64,000 nt of DNA. It comes from Acinetobacter kyonggiensis (lineage in GTDB: Bacteria; Pseudomonadota; Gammaproteobacteria; Pseudomonadales; Moraxellaceae). Made by a program: the position numbers and the translations under genes. The stretch's first letter is position 1; every line of letters starts with the position of its first letter. Below, piece after piece: positions 25,748 to 33,361 of this stretch. The DNA lies in the NCBI RefSeq assembly GCF_900107285.1, contig NZ_FNPK01000001.1, forward strand, positions 62,001 through 126,000, read 5' to 3'. The notes beneath the pieces are model-generated. The model was given only the letters and a program-made list of their open reading frames with translations, was not told the DNA's origin and made no database searches.

Positions 25748-27007
25748 ATGAACCCTGCACTGGATGCTTTTGCAGCCCTACGTTATCGCGATTTTTCTAT
25801 CGTCACGATGAATCAGTTCTGTTTGACGATTGCTATTTTAATTCAAGAAATTATTGTCGCCTATTCACTTTATCAAATTACCAAAGATCCTTTGACCTTA
25901 GGCTTGATTGGTTTAGCCGAAGCGATTCCATTTATCGCTTTGTCTTTATGGGGTGGTTATTTTGCCGACCGCTTTAACAAACAGAGCATCATGAAAATCT
26001 GTTTATTCTTTGCAATCCCCTTACCTATGGTTTTATGGTGGCTGTTTCATCACTATGGATTAGGTCAAATCACAGTCAACACACTGTCTTGGGGAATTTA
26101 TGCGGTCATTTTTGGCTTAGGCACCATTCGTGGTTTTTATAATCCATCTGCAACCTCGCTTAAGCCGTTCCTAATCCCACGCGAGCTATATGCCAATGGT
26201 GCAACTTGGACCACCATTGGTTGGCAAAGTGGCGTGATTATTGGCCCGATGTTGGGTGGCTTCATGCTGGCATTTTTAGGTCGTGAAAGCAGTTTACTTA
26301 CTGTGGCGGTATTACTCGCCATTTGCTTTATATTAATTAATCTACTGCAAAAACGCAGCTTTCCTAAAATCGAAACAAATAATTTAATTGAAAGTTTAGG
26401 TGATGGTTTCCGTTTTATCTGGAGAACCAAAATTGTCCTGTGGGCGATTTCTCTTGATTTGGTTTCGGTACTGTTTGGTGGTGTGATCGCACTGCTGCCT
26501 ATTTTTGCTGAAGATATCTTAAAAGTTGGCCCTGAAGGTTTAGGTTATTTACGTGCAGCCCCTTCTATTGGCGCACTCATGACCATGATTGCCTTAACCA
26601 AGTTCCCCCCTACACAAAATGCTTGGCGCAATATGCTGCTTGCAGTTGCAGGTTTTGGCTTATTCACACTGTTGTTTGCCTTTTCAAATAACATGTGGTT
26701 ATCCCTGTTTGCTTTAGCCATGACAGGAGCTTGTGACAGTATTTCAGTGGTCGTGCGACAAACCATTCTACAAATTTATCCGCCTGAAAATATGCGTGGG
26801 CGCGTAGCCGCAGTAAATGGCATGTTTGTTTCAAGCAGCAATGAACTAGGGGCTTTTGAATCTGGCTTAGCGGCAAAATACATGGGAACCATCATGGCAA
26901 CGGTATTGGGCGGCTGTATGACGATGGCTGTCGTCACCATAAGCTGGATCAAAACCAAAGATTTATTTGGTGTAGATATTAGTCAAGGCAATGATCAGAG
27001 GCATTAA
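25748..27007 (+). CDS. Major facilitator superfamily transporter
   Basis: A 419-residue inner-membrane transporter with about 12 hydrophobic segments. The MFS motif A between helices 2 and 3 reads GGYFADRFNKQSIM. The overall pattern resembles the EntS/MFS_3 group (exporters of siderophores or drugs). It starts 240 bases upstream-divergent from rpmI and lies in the block that separates infC from rpmI-rplT. The substrate is unknown, and no siderophore-synthesis gene is nearby. Confidence 0.85.
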   Translation: MNPALDAFAALRYRDFSIVTMNQFCLTIAILIQEIIVAYSLYQITKDPLTLGLIGLAEAIPFIALSLWGGYFADRFNKQSIMKICLFFAIPLPMVLWWLFHHYGLGQITVNTLSWGIYAVIFGLGTIRGFYNPSATSLKPFLIPRELYANGATWTTIGWQSGVIIGPMLGGFMLAFLGRESSLLTVAVLLAICFILINLLQKRSFPKIETNNLIESLGDGFRFIWRTKIVLWAISLDLVSVLFGGVIALLPIFAEDILKVGPEGLGYLRAAPSIGALMTMIALTKFPPTQNAWRNMLLAVAGFGLFTLLFAFSNNMWLSLFALAMTGACDSISVVVRQTILQIYPPENMRGRVAAVNGMFVSSSNELGAFESGLAAKYMGTIMATVLGGCMTMAVVTISWIKTKDLFGVDISQGNDQRH

Positions 27008-27110
27008 TTTATTTTTTAGACTTGCGAGTATTTTCAATTCAGGAAATACTGCGCACTTACAATGCTCCGCTACCGCTGCCTTCTCTGATTTGATTAAAGA
27101 AATAATATTT

Positions 27111-27857
27111 ATGAAACAAATCCTGTGTTTTTCTCTACTCATCAGCTTACCGTTAAGCGCTGCTTATAGTGCTGAACCTAAAGCCACACAACAACTTTCC
27201 GTTCAGAAAAGCGCAGCCCTTCCCGCGCACTTGACTACACGCATTCAGTGGAACAAATTTCCACGCCCACAGTATAAAAATGAAGATTTAAAAGACCAAA
27301 ATAGAAGTGCCATTATTCGGATCTATGCCGATGAAACAGGCAATATTGCCGAAGCTCGCGTACAAGAAAGTACCGGTTTAACGCATTTAGATAATCTTTT
27401 AGTGCAAGCGGTTCGTGAAGCACATGTCAAACCGCATGTTGAAAAGGATACCGCAACGCCAGTGATTGGCTACCAAACCTTCAGCTTAAAATTAAGCTCC
27501 GATGAAGATAGAGAAGTTTGTCAGTATCAATTTGACTCTAAAAATTGGCAAGCTCAACAACAAAAGAAAAAAACCGCTTTTTCCTATCGTAGCCAACCGA
27601 CTTTAGAGCTCGATTCGGAGCAGTTAAATGAACATAATCGTGCGGTAAAATTCAGCTTTAAAGTGAATAAACACGGTGATGTGAAAAAAGTTAAAGTGAC
27701 AAAAGGTTCTGGCATTTATGCGGTAGACCAAGCTGTTGTTCAGGCAGTTTCACAGAGCCAAATTTCTGTAAAACGCACGGCCAGCACATTATGGCTATAT
27801 AAAAAATCAACCCTGAAAGATGAAATCAAATTTGATCTCAATCAATGTCCAGAATAA
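27111..27857 (+). CDS. Secreted protein with two TonB C-terminal-like domains
   Basis: From the ATG at 27111 the product is 248 residues with a signal peptide ending SAAYSA. An upstream frame overlapping the MFS gene is open but would bury the signal. Two segments share the TonB C-terminal pattern: residues about 42-110 (FPRPQYKNEDL..., SAIIRIYADETGNIAEARVQ, LDNLLVQAVREA) and about 160-230 (AVKFSFKVNKHGDVKKVKVT, AVDQAVVQAVSQS). There is no membrane anchor or proline-rich spacer, so it is not a canonical TonB. It could bind receptor TonB boxes or peptidoglycan; function unknown. Confidence 0.75.
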   Translation: MKQILCFSLLISLPLSAAYSAEPKATQQLSVQKSAALPAHLTTRIQWNKFPRPQYKNEDLKDQNRSAIIRIYADETGNIAEARVQESTGLTHLDNLLVQAVREAHVKPHVEKDTATPVIGYQTFSLKLSSDEDREVCQYQFDSKNWQAQQQKKKTAFSYRSQPTLELDSEQLNEHNRAVKFSFKVNKHGDVKKVKVTKGSGIYAVDQAVVQAVSQSQISVKRTASTLWLYKKSTLKDEIKFDLNQCPE

Positions 27858-27865
27858 AAAAGCAT

Positions 27866-27894
27866 AAAAAGAGATGCAGCAGCATCTCTTTTTT
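27866..27894. terminator. Bidirectional terminator between convergent genes
   Basis: AAAAAGAGATGC pairs with GCATCTCTTTTT around AGCA. It serves the TonB_C-like gene on the plus strand and overlaps the 3' end of the minus-strand gene. Confidence 0.88.
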
Positions 27895-28318
27895 AAAACA
27901 TGGAAAAAGCCCAATAAATAAAAACATAACGTCCTATTTTTGCAAGACTCACCATCAATAAGAACCGTACAAAGTTTTCTTTAAGTAAACCTGCAATTAG
28001 AGTAATCGGATCGCCAATAATCGGCACCCAACTGAGCAGCAATGACCAGTAACCATATTTTTGATACAGAGTCTGTGCTTTCAACATTTTAGCTTTAGAA
28101 ACAGGGAACCACTTTTGATCTTTATAGTGTTCAATTTTAAAACCGAGCCACCAATTCACACAAGAACCCAAAATATTTCCTAAGCTGGCAACAAACAGTA
28201 GCGCAATGACCGAATGACTGCCTTCAGCGAACAACGCCAATAAAACGGCTTCTGACTGCAATGGCAATAAGGTTGCTGCGCCAAAAGCCGAAATAAACAA
28301 TAAAACATAAGACCACAT
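27893..28318 (-). CDS. YqaA-family (DedA/SNARE-associated) membrane protein
   Basis: A 141-residue inner-membrane protein with about four helices, beginning MWSYVLLFISAFGAATLLP. The stretch SLGNILGSCVNWWLG followed by YGYWSLLLSWVPIIGDPITLIAG matches the YqaA branch of the DedA superfamily, implicated in lipid flipping or membrane homeostasis. The next gene on the same strand starts upstream at 28624, so the two may be co-transcribed. Confidence 0.82.
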   Translation of the reverse strand: MWSYVLLFISAFGAATLLPLQSEAVLLALFAEGSHSVIALLFVASLGNILGSCVNWWLGFKIEHYKDQKWFPVSKAKMLKAQTLYQKYGYWSLLLSWVPIIGDPITLIAGLLKENFVRFLLMVSLAKIGRYVFIYWAFSMF

Positions 28319-28333
28319 GCGCTAAATATGCGG

Positions 28334-28624
28334 TTAAAGCCCAAGTTTTTTCTTGGTTGTCTTGTATTCATAGACAGACCAAGCAATAAATAACACCATC
28401 ACCAATCCACGGGCTAAATTATAACGTCGTGCAATCACACCAAAAACTTCACCCGATGCCGATGGCGCACTCGCTTTTAGCATTTCCGCCAAGGATTGCA
28501 TATGAATTATTTCAGCAATATAAAGCAATAAACAACATGCAATACCAAAGATAATCGCCCAATAAATTTTCGCATTGCTTTCAATAATACGCGTTAAATT
28601 TAAGAAAAAATCTTTCATCATCAT
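28334..28624 (-). CDS. Small membrane protein of unknown function
   Basis: About 96 residues with two predicted membrane helices (AKIYWAIIFGIACCLLLYI and the region LARGLVMVLFIAWSVYEY) and a basic C-terminus TTKKKLGL. Three consecutive ATG codons at 28624, 28621 and 28618 are possible starts. No family was recognised. It lies 15 bases upstream of the YqaA-like gene, probably in one operon. Confidence 0.6.
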   Translation of the reverse strand: MMMKDFFLNLTRIIESNAKIYWAIIFGIACCLLLYIAEIIHMQSLAEMLKASAPSASGEVFGVIARRYNLARGLVMVLFIAWSVYEYKTTKKKLGL

Positions 28625-28726
28625 GTCATCCAATAAAAAACCACCGCAATGGGTGGTTTATTTCTGCGAAATTTAAGCGGTGTAATCACCAGATCTTAGC
28701 ACAAAAACATACGCTATTTTTTGCAA

Positions 28727-29350
28727 TCAAGTCACCACTTTAAGCGCTAATGCACGTTGCACGGCTGGGCGTGCGGTTAAGCGTTCAATATATTCTTTTA
28801 CGTAAGGATAATCTTCTAACTGAATTTGCTGCCATTCATAACGTAATATCCACGGCAGAATTGCCATATCAGCAATTGAATATTCACCTGCCACATACTT
28901 TTGACCAATTAACTGTTGATTTAACACACCATAAAGCCGTTTGGTTTCATTGACATAACGCTCTATCGCATACGGAATTTTTTCAGGTGCAAATTTATTA
29001 AAATGATGATTTTGCCCCAGCATCGGACCTAAACCGCCCATTTGCCACATCAACCACTGCTCTACCTCAACGCGCTGCTGTTCATCCGTGGGATAATACA
29101 AGCCTGTTTTACGCCCCAAATATTGTAAAATTGCACCAGATTCAAACACGGAAATCGCTTCGCCACGAGGCCCATCTTGATCCACAATGGCTGGAATTTT
29201 ATTGTTGGGAGAAATACGTAAAAAGTCAGGTTGAAACTGATCATTTTCCAAAATATTAATGGGGAAAATTTGATAATCCAACGCCATTTCTTCTAATGCT
29301 ATTGTAATTTTATGACCATTGGGTGTACCCCAATAATATAGATCAATCAT
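28727..29350 (-). CDS. yfcG: Glutathione S-transferase-family disulfide-bond oxidoreductase, YfcG-like
   Basis: A 207-residue cytoplasmic GST fold with a thioredoxin-like N-terminal domain (MIDLYYWGTPNGHKITIALEE; here read MIDLYYWG then TPNGHKITIALEE), the SPNNKIPAIVD cis-proline loop and FESGAILQYLG, then an all-helical C-terminal domain with GGLGPMLGQNHHFN. These stretches closely follow E. coli YfcG, a Nu-class enzyme with glutathione-dependent disulfide reductase activity. No operon partner is evident. Confidence 0.9.
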   Translation of the reverse strand: MIDLYYWGTPNGHKITIALEEMALDYQIFPINILENDQFQPDFLRISPNNKIPAIVDQDGPRGEAISVFESGAILQYLGRKTGLYYPTDEQQRVEVEQWLMWQMGGLGPMLGQNHHFNKFAPEKIPYAIERYVNETKRLYGVLNQQLIGQKYVAGEYSIADMAILPWILRYEWQQIQLEDYPYVKEYIERLTARPAVQRALALKVVT

Positions 29351-29528
29351 GCTCTCTACCTTCCACTTTTCTCATTTTTTTACATCACATTATTGAGATT
29401 TACACTTAGTTATAGCATGTTTTATGGCAACAAACAGTACAACTTCATGTAGCAAATAGCATGATTGAACACAAAATTTTGCAAGCAATTATCAAATGAA
29501 GATTTTTTTACTTTTTTTAAATTTTATT

Positions 29529-29556
29529 GTTGAAATCTACAAAAGCAATCCTATAT
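29529..29556 (+). promoter_or_regulatory. Sigma32-like heat-shock promoter of hsp20
   Basis: GTTGAAA (29529-29535) and TCCTATAT (29549-29556) are 13 bases apart, resembling the sigma32 pattern CTTGAAA-N11-16-CCCCATNT. It lies about 105 bases upstream of the hsp20 start, leaving room for the structured leader. Confidence 0.55.
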
Positions 29557-29571
29557 TTAAAATACAGCAAT

Positions 29572-29653
29572 ATGCCTTTAAGGCTATTGCTGAAGATGCT
29601 GCGAATGCAGCAATCAAAATCTTGTTTATAAAACTTTGCTAATTTCAGGAGGT
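29572..29653 (+). promoter_or_regulatory. Candidate ROSE-type RNA thermometer in the hsp20 leader
   Basis: Three hairpins follow one another: the palindrome GCCTTTAAGGC; TGCTGC-GAAT-GCAGCA; and a final one in which TTGCT (29636-29640) faces the Shine-Dalgarno AGGA (29647-29650) across a 6-base loop. UGCU opposite AGGA with one G-G mismatch is the hallmark of ROSE elements in front of small heat-shock genes. No free-energy calculation was possible. Confidence 0.55.
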
Positions 29654-29660
29654 TCTATCA

Positions 29661-30119
29661 ATGAGCAACTTCAGTCTTAGTCCATTATTCCGTCGTAGCA
29701 TTGGTTTTGACCGACTCAATGACTTATTCGATTATGCAATGCAAAGCGATACACCCAATTATCCGCTCTATAATATTGAAAAAACTGGTGAGCATAACTA
29801 CCGCATAGTCGTTGCAACCTCTGGATTTAATCCAGAGCAACTAGAGATTAAGCTGGAAAACCAAGTCCTCACCATCACAGGGAAATCGGTTGAAGAAAAG
29901 TCGGATACAAGCGTTGAATTTCTGCATAAAGGCATTGCCGATCGTTCATTTAAACTGTCTTTACGCTTAGATGAACATATTGAGGTACAACGAGCTGACT
30001 ATGAACATGGTTTATTGAAAATAGACTTACAGCGTATTATTCCTGAAGAAAAATTACCACGACACATTCCAATTGGTCGAAAAGGTAATGAACTTTTAGA
30101 TTCGCCTAAAACTGAATAA
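29661..30119 (+). CDS. Small heat-shock protein, Hsp20/IbpA family
   Basis: A 152-residue holdase chaperone that binds unfolding proteins. It has an N-terminal arm (MSNFSLSPLFRRSIGFDRL) as in IbpA/B, an alpha-crystallin domain (about residues 35-125, with YNIEKTGEHNYRIVVATSGF and VEFLHKGIADRSFKLSLRL), and a C-terminal extension with an IPI motif (RHIPIGRKG). A strong AGGAGG precedes the ATG. A sigma32-like promoter and a probable RNA thermometer lie upstream, and it is followed by two terminators before convergent infC. Confidence 0.93.
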   Translation: MSNFSLSPLFRRSIGFDRLNDLFDYAMQSDTPNYPLYNIEKTGEHNYRIVVATSGFNPEQLEIKLENQVLTITGKSVEEKSDTSVEFLHKGIADRSFKLSLRLDEHIEVQRADYEHGLLKIDLQRIIPEEKLPRHIPIGRKGNELLDSPKTE

Positions 30120-30124
30120 AGCAC

Positions 30125-30154
30125 AAAAAAGACCAGTCGATGACTGGTCTTTTT
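30125..30154. terminator. Terminator of hsp20
   Basis: GACCAGTC pairs with GACTGGTC around GAT, with AAAAAA before and TTTTT after. Confidence 0.88.
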
Positions 30155-30189
30155 AACTTGTAAGATCAATCCTATCAAAACACAAACGT

Positions 30190-30218
30190 AAAAAAGCACT
30201 GCATATGCAGTGCTTTTT
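30190..30218. terminator. Terminator of thrS-infC
   Basis: AAAAAGCACTGC and GCAGTGCTTTTT form a long hairpin around ATAT, 15 bases after the infC stop. Its symmetric A and T runs would also stop plus-strand read-through from hsp20. Confidence 0.88.
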
Positions 30219-30232
30219 TGATCAATGAGTGC

Positions 30233-30784
30233 TTACTTTTTACGTTTCGGTCCAAGTAGCATACCCATTTGACGACCTTCCATTTTTGGTGCTTGTTCGA
30301 CTGTACCGTATTCAATTACATCTGCTTCAACTTTTTGTAATTGAGCAAGACCTAATTGTTGGTGAGCCATTTCACGACCACGGAAGCGCAAGGTGATTTT
30401 TACCTTGTTGCCTTCTTCAAGGAACTTGATAATTGCACGTAATTTTACGTTGTAATCACCAACATCAGTCGCAGGGCGGAGCTTGATTTCTTTCACCTGG
30501 ACTTGATGCTGTTTTTTCTTCGCTTCTTTTTGCTTTTGCTTAAGGTCAAACAAATGCTTATTGAAGTCCATAATTTTACAAACTGGTGGCTCTGCATTTG
30601 CAACAATCTCAACCAAGTCAAGATCAACGCTTTCAGCAGCACGTAAGGCATCAGCCAAGCTTACGATGCCTTTTTGTTCGCCATTTTCGTCTACAAGACG
30701 GACTTCTTTTGCACGAATTTCATCATTCAAAGCAGGACGGTTTGATTTATTACCGCCCTGTTGATTACGGTCAGGCTGTTTAAT
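30233..30784 (-). CDS. infC: Translation initiation factor IF-3 with an AUU start codon
   Basis: Binds the 30S subunit and checks start codon and initiator tRNA. The product has typical stretches [26 protein letters not shown] and [14 protein letters not shown]. No ATG, GTG or well-placed TTG yields the full N-terminal domain; an ATT at 30784, with GGAG eight bases upstream, begins (M)[18 protein letters not shown] and gives 183 residues, normal for IF-3. AUU starts are the known basis of infC autorepression. The ATT lies 5 bases after the thrS stop, so the genes are coupled. A TTG at 30730 would give a truncated 165-residue form. Confidence 0.9.
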   Translation of the reverse strand: MKQPDRNQQGGNKSNRPALNDEIRAKEVRLVDENGEQKGIVSLADALRAAESVDLDLVEIVANAEPPVCKIMDFNKHLFDLKQKQKEAKKKQHQVQVKEIKLRPATDVGDYNVKLRAIIKFLEEGNKVKITLRFRGREMAHQQLGLAQLQKVEADVIEYGTVEQAPKMEGRQMGMLLGPKRKK

Positions 30785-30789
30785 CGCTG

Positions 30790-32712
30790 TTACTCCACAA
30801 TGTACCGGCCGCGTTCGGCTACGGCTGCTTTCACTAAGTCAACGAAAGCATCGATTGACATAGTACCTAAATTTGTTCCTGAGCGGGTACGTACGTTGAC
30901 TGTACCTTCCTCTACTTCTCGGTCTCCAAGAACCAATAAATAAGGAATACGCTCTAAAGTGCGTTCACGAATCTTAAAGCCGATTTTTTCATTTCTCAAG
31001 TCTGAAATCGCACGGATACCGCTTTCTTTAAGTTTTGCGACGACTGACTCACATGCCTCAGCTTGTGAATCTGTAATATTCATTACACACGCTTGTACTG
31101 GCGCTAACCAAGGTGGCATGAAGCCAGCGTAGTGTTCAATTAGTATACCAATAAATCGTTCAAAACTGCCAAGAATTGCACGATGCAACATAACAGGTTG
31201 ATCACGATCATTGTCTTCAGTCACATAAGATGCGTCTAAACGCTCTGGTAAATTGAAGTCACACTGAATAGTACCACATTGCCATACACGACCTAAGCAG
31301 TCTTTCAATGAGAATTCAATTTTTGGACCGTAGAATGCACCTTCACCCGGTTGTAAATCCCAAGCCAGACCTGCTGCATCTAAAGCATCTGCCAAAGATT
31401 TTTCAGCCATATCCCAAAGTTTGTCATCGCCAACACGTTTTTCTGGACGTGTTGATAATTTCATTTGCACTTCTTCAAAGCCAAAATCTTTATACACATC
31501 TAAAGTGAGCTTAATGAAATCAGCAACTTCTTTACCAATCTGTTCAGTCGTACAGAAAATATGTGCATCATCTTGGGTAAAGCCACGCACACGCATAATG
31601 CCGTGTAATGAACCCGATGGTTCGTTACGGTGGCATGAACCAAATTCAGCCAAACGAATAGGCAAATCACGGTAAGATTTTAAACCTTGGTTAAACACTT
31701 GCACATGACATGGGCAGTTCATCGGTTTTACCGCATAGTTACGGTTTTCCGAATGCGTGGTAAACATGTTGTCTGCATAGTTTGCAGCATGTCCTGATTT
31801 TTCCCAAAGGGTGAAATCAACCACTTGTGGTGTACGAATTTCTTGATAACCATTGTCTTGTTGAACTTTACGCATGTATTGTTCAAGTACTTGGTAAATG
31901 GTCCAACCATTCGGATGCCAGAACACCATACCCGGTGCTTCTTCTTGCATATGGAATAAGTCTAAAGCTTTACCAATTTTACGGTGATCGCGTTTTTCTG
32001 CTTCTTCAATACGTTTGATATACGCTGCAAGTTGTTTCTTGTCTGACCAAGCTGTACCGTAAATACGCTGTAATTGTTCATTCTTCGCATCACCGCGCCA
32101 GTAAGCGCCAGAGATTTTAGTCAACTTGAATGATTTTAAAAATTTAGTGTTTGGTACATGCGGACCACGGCACATATCCAAATAATCTTGATGGTAGTAC
32201 AAGCCCATTTGCGTTTCTTCAGGCATGTCCGCGATCAAGCGTAATTTATATTCTTCGCCACGTGCTGTAAATTCTGCAATCACTTCATCACGTGGTGTCA
32301 TTTTTTTCACGACATCATAATCTTGATCGATGAGCTTTTTCATGCGCTCTTCAATCGCTGCCATGTCATCTAAAGTGAATGGACGTGGCATCCAGATGTC
32401 ATAGTAGAAACCTTCTTCAATGACTGGACCAATGACCATTTTTGCTTCTGGGAACAATTGTTTAACAGCGTGACCAACCAAGTGCGCGCAAGAGTGACGA
32501 ATAATCTCTACACCTTCTTCGTCTTTCGGTGTAATGATTTGTATGGTTGCATCTTCAGTAATCAAGTCTGATGCATCAACTAGACGATCGTTTACACGAC
32601 CTGCTACTGTATTTTTCGCAAGACCAGGACCAATGCTTAACGCAACGTCCATCACAGATACGGCTTGATCAAATTGTTTTTGATCACCATTTGGCAAAGT
32701 GATAATTGGCAT
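30790..32712 (-). CDS. thrS: Threonyl-tRNA synthetase
   Basis: Charges tRNA-Thr and edits mischarged serine. The 640-residue product has the TGS domain ([20 protein letters not shown]), the editing domain with [12 protein letters not shown] and the later CRGPHVPNT, and a class II core with zinc ligands ([23 protein letters not shown] as [14 protein letters not shown]) and the anticodon domain. I chose the ATG at 32712 with AAGGA eight bases upstream; a longer open frame would translate a strong leader hairpin. infC follows 5 bases later. Confidence 0.96.
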   Translation of the reverse strand: MPIITLPNGDQKQFDQAVSVMDVALSIGPGLAKNTVAGRVNDRLVDASDLITEDATIQIITPKDEEGVEIIRHSCAHLVGHAVKQLFPEAKMVIGPVIEEGFYYDIWMPRPFTLDDMAAIEERMKKLIDQDYDVVKKMTPRDEVIAEFTARGEEYKLRLIADMPEETQMGLYYHQDYLDMCRGPHVPNTKFLKSFKLTKISGAYWRGDAKNEQLQRIYGTAWSDKKQLAAYIKRIEEAEKRDHRKIGKALDLFHMQEEAPGMVFWHPNGWTIYQVLEQYMRKVQQDNGYQEIRTPQVVDFTLWEKSGHAANYADNMFTTHSENRNYAVKPMNCPCHVQVFNQGLKSYRDLPIRLAEFGSCHRNEPSGSLHGIMRVRGFTQDDAHIFCTTEQIGKEVADFIKLTLDVYKDFGFEEVQMKLSTRPEKRVGDDKLWDMAEKSLADALDAAGLAWDLQPGEGAFYGPKIEFSLKDCLGRVWQCGTIQCDFNLPERLDASYVTEDNDRDQPVMLHRAILGSFERFIGILIEHYAGFMPPWLAPVQACVMNITDSQAEACESVVAKLKESGIRAISDLRNEKIGFKIRERTLERIPYLLVLGDREVEEGTVNVRTRSGTNLGTMSIDAFVDLVKAAVAERGRYIVE

Positions 32713-32730
32713 ATAAAAAATCCTTAAGGA

Positions 32731-32759
32731 GTGATGCCCCGTACCATGGGGCATATCAC
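32731..32759 (-). promoter_or_regulatory. Strong hairpin in the thrS leader, next to the Shine-Dalgarno
   Basis: On either strand GTGAT-GCCCC pairs with GGGGC-(AT bulge)-ATCAC around a 7-base loop. On the thrS mRNA it ends a few bases before the AAGGA ribosome site. E. coli thrS is translationally repressed by its own product through structured leader RNA; this hairpin is a candidate for a similar role, by analogy only. Confidence 0.4.
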
Positions 32760-33361
32760 CGCGAGATTATGATCGAGGAGAACCTCAAAAGATAAAAACG
32801 GTGGATAAATAAAAATCGATTAGAATTTTACACGTCTTAACCCTTCGATTAAACCTTTTCGCGGGAAAAAACTCGATCTGCGATAGATTTGTCATTTTTT
32901 GCCTAGTCCCCACTGCCTAAAACCACGACAATCACGCTTAAAACTGATTTTTATTTGGGGCTTACAACTGCACCAAACAAATGACCTGCCCCACGGGACG
33001 AATTTATATAGGTGATTACACTATTTTTTATCATTCAAATACATGTCTAGATTGGAAAATTTAAGGCGAAATTTTTTTAAGGTCTCGATCAATGGCTCCA
33101 TATTTTATTCACCCATTGTATTTTCATTATTATTCCTCGGCTAATCTTACTTTTAATTTCCCGATTAGAGTAAAATAACTAAAAAAGCAAAGATGGGAAC
33201 CCATGCGTTCAAAAAGGCCAAGTACAATAAAATAATTTTATTAATATTCAACATGTTATAAGTTTAAAAAAAACACTCGACTAAAGCCTAAATGCAAGAC
33301 CCTTTAGAAGTGCATATCTTTTCGGCAGGGTTTTAAAATAAATATAGAATGGAGTTTTAAA
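32760..33361. other. Non-coding stretch between thrS and the acyl-CoA synthetase gene
   Basis: About 600 AT-rich bases that should hold the thrS leader and promoter (minus strand) and the promoter of the gene at 33362 (plus strand). I see no credible coding frame or tRNA. GGGGC near 32957 and GCCCC near 32994 could pair over a long loop, and ATGGG-AA-CCCAT lies near 33192; neither is convincing as an RNA gene. Confidence 0.5.

Noticed and set aside
32713..32754. N-terminal extension of thrS by 14 codons
   Set aside because: It would translate the strong leader hairpin, lacks a ribosome site, and the conserved TGS domain starts at MPIITLPNG.
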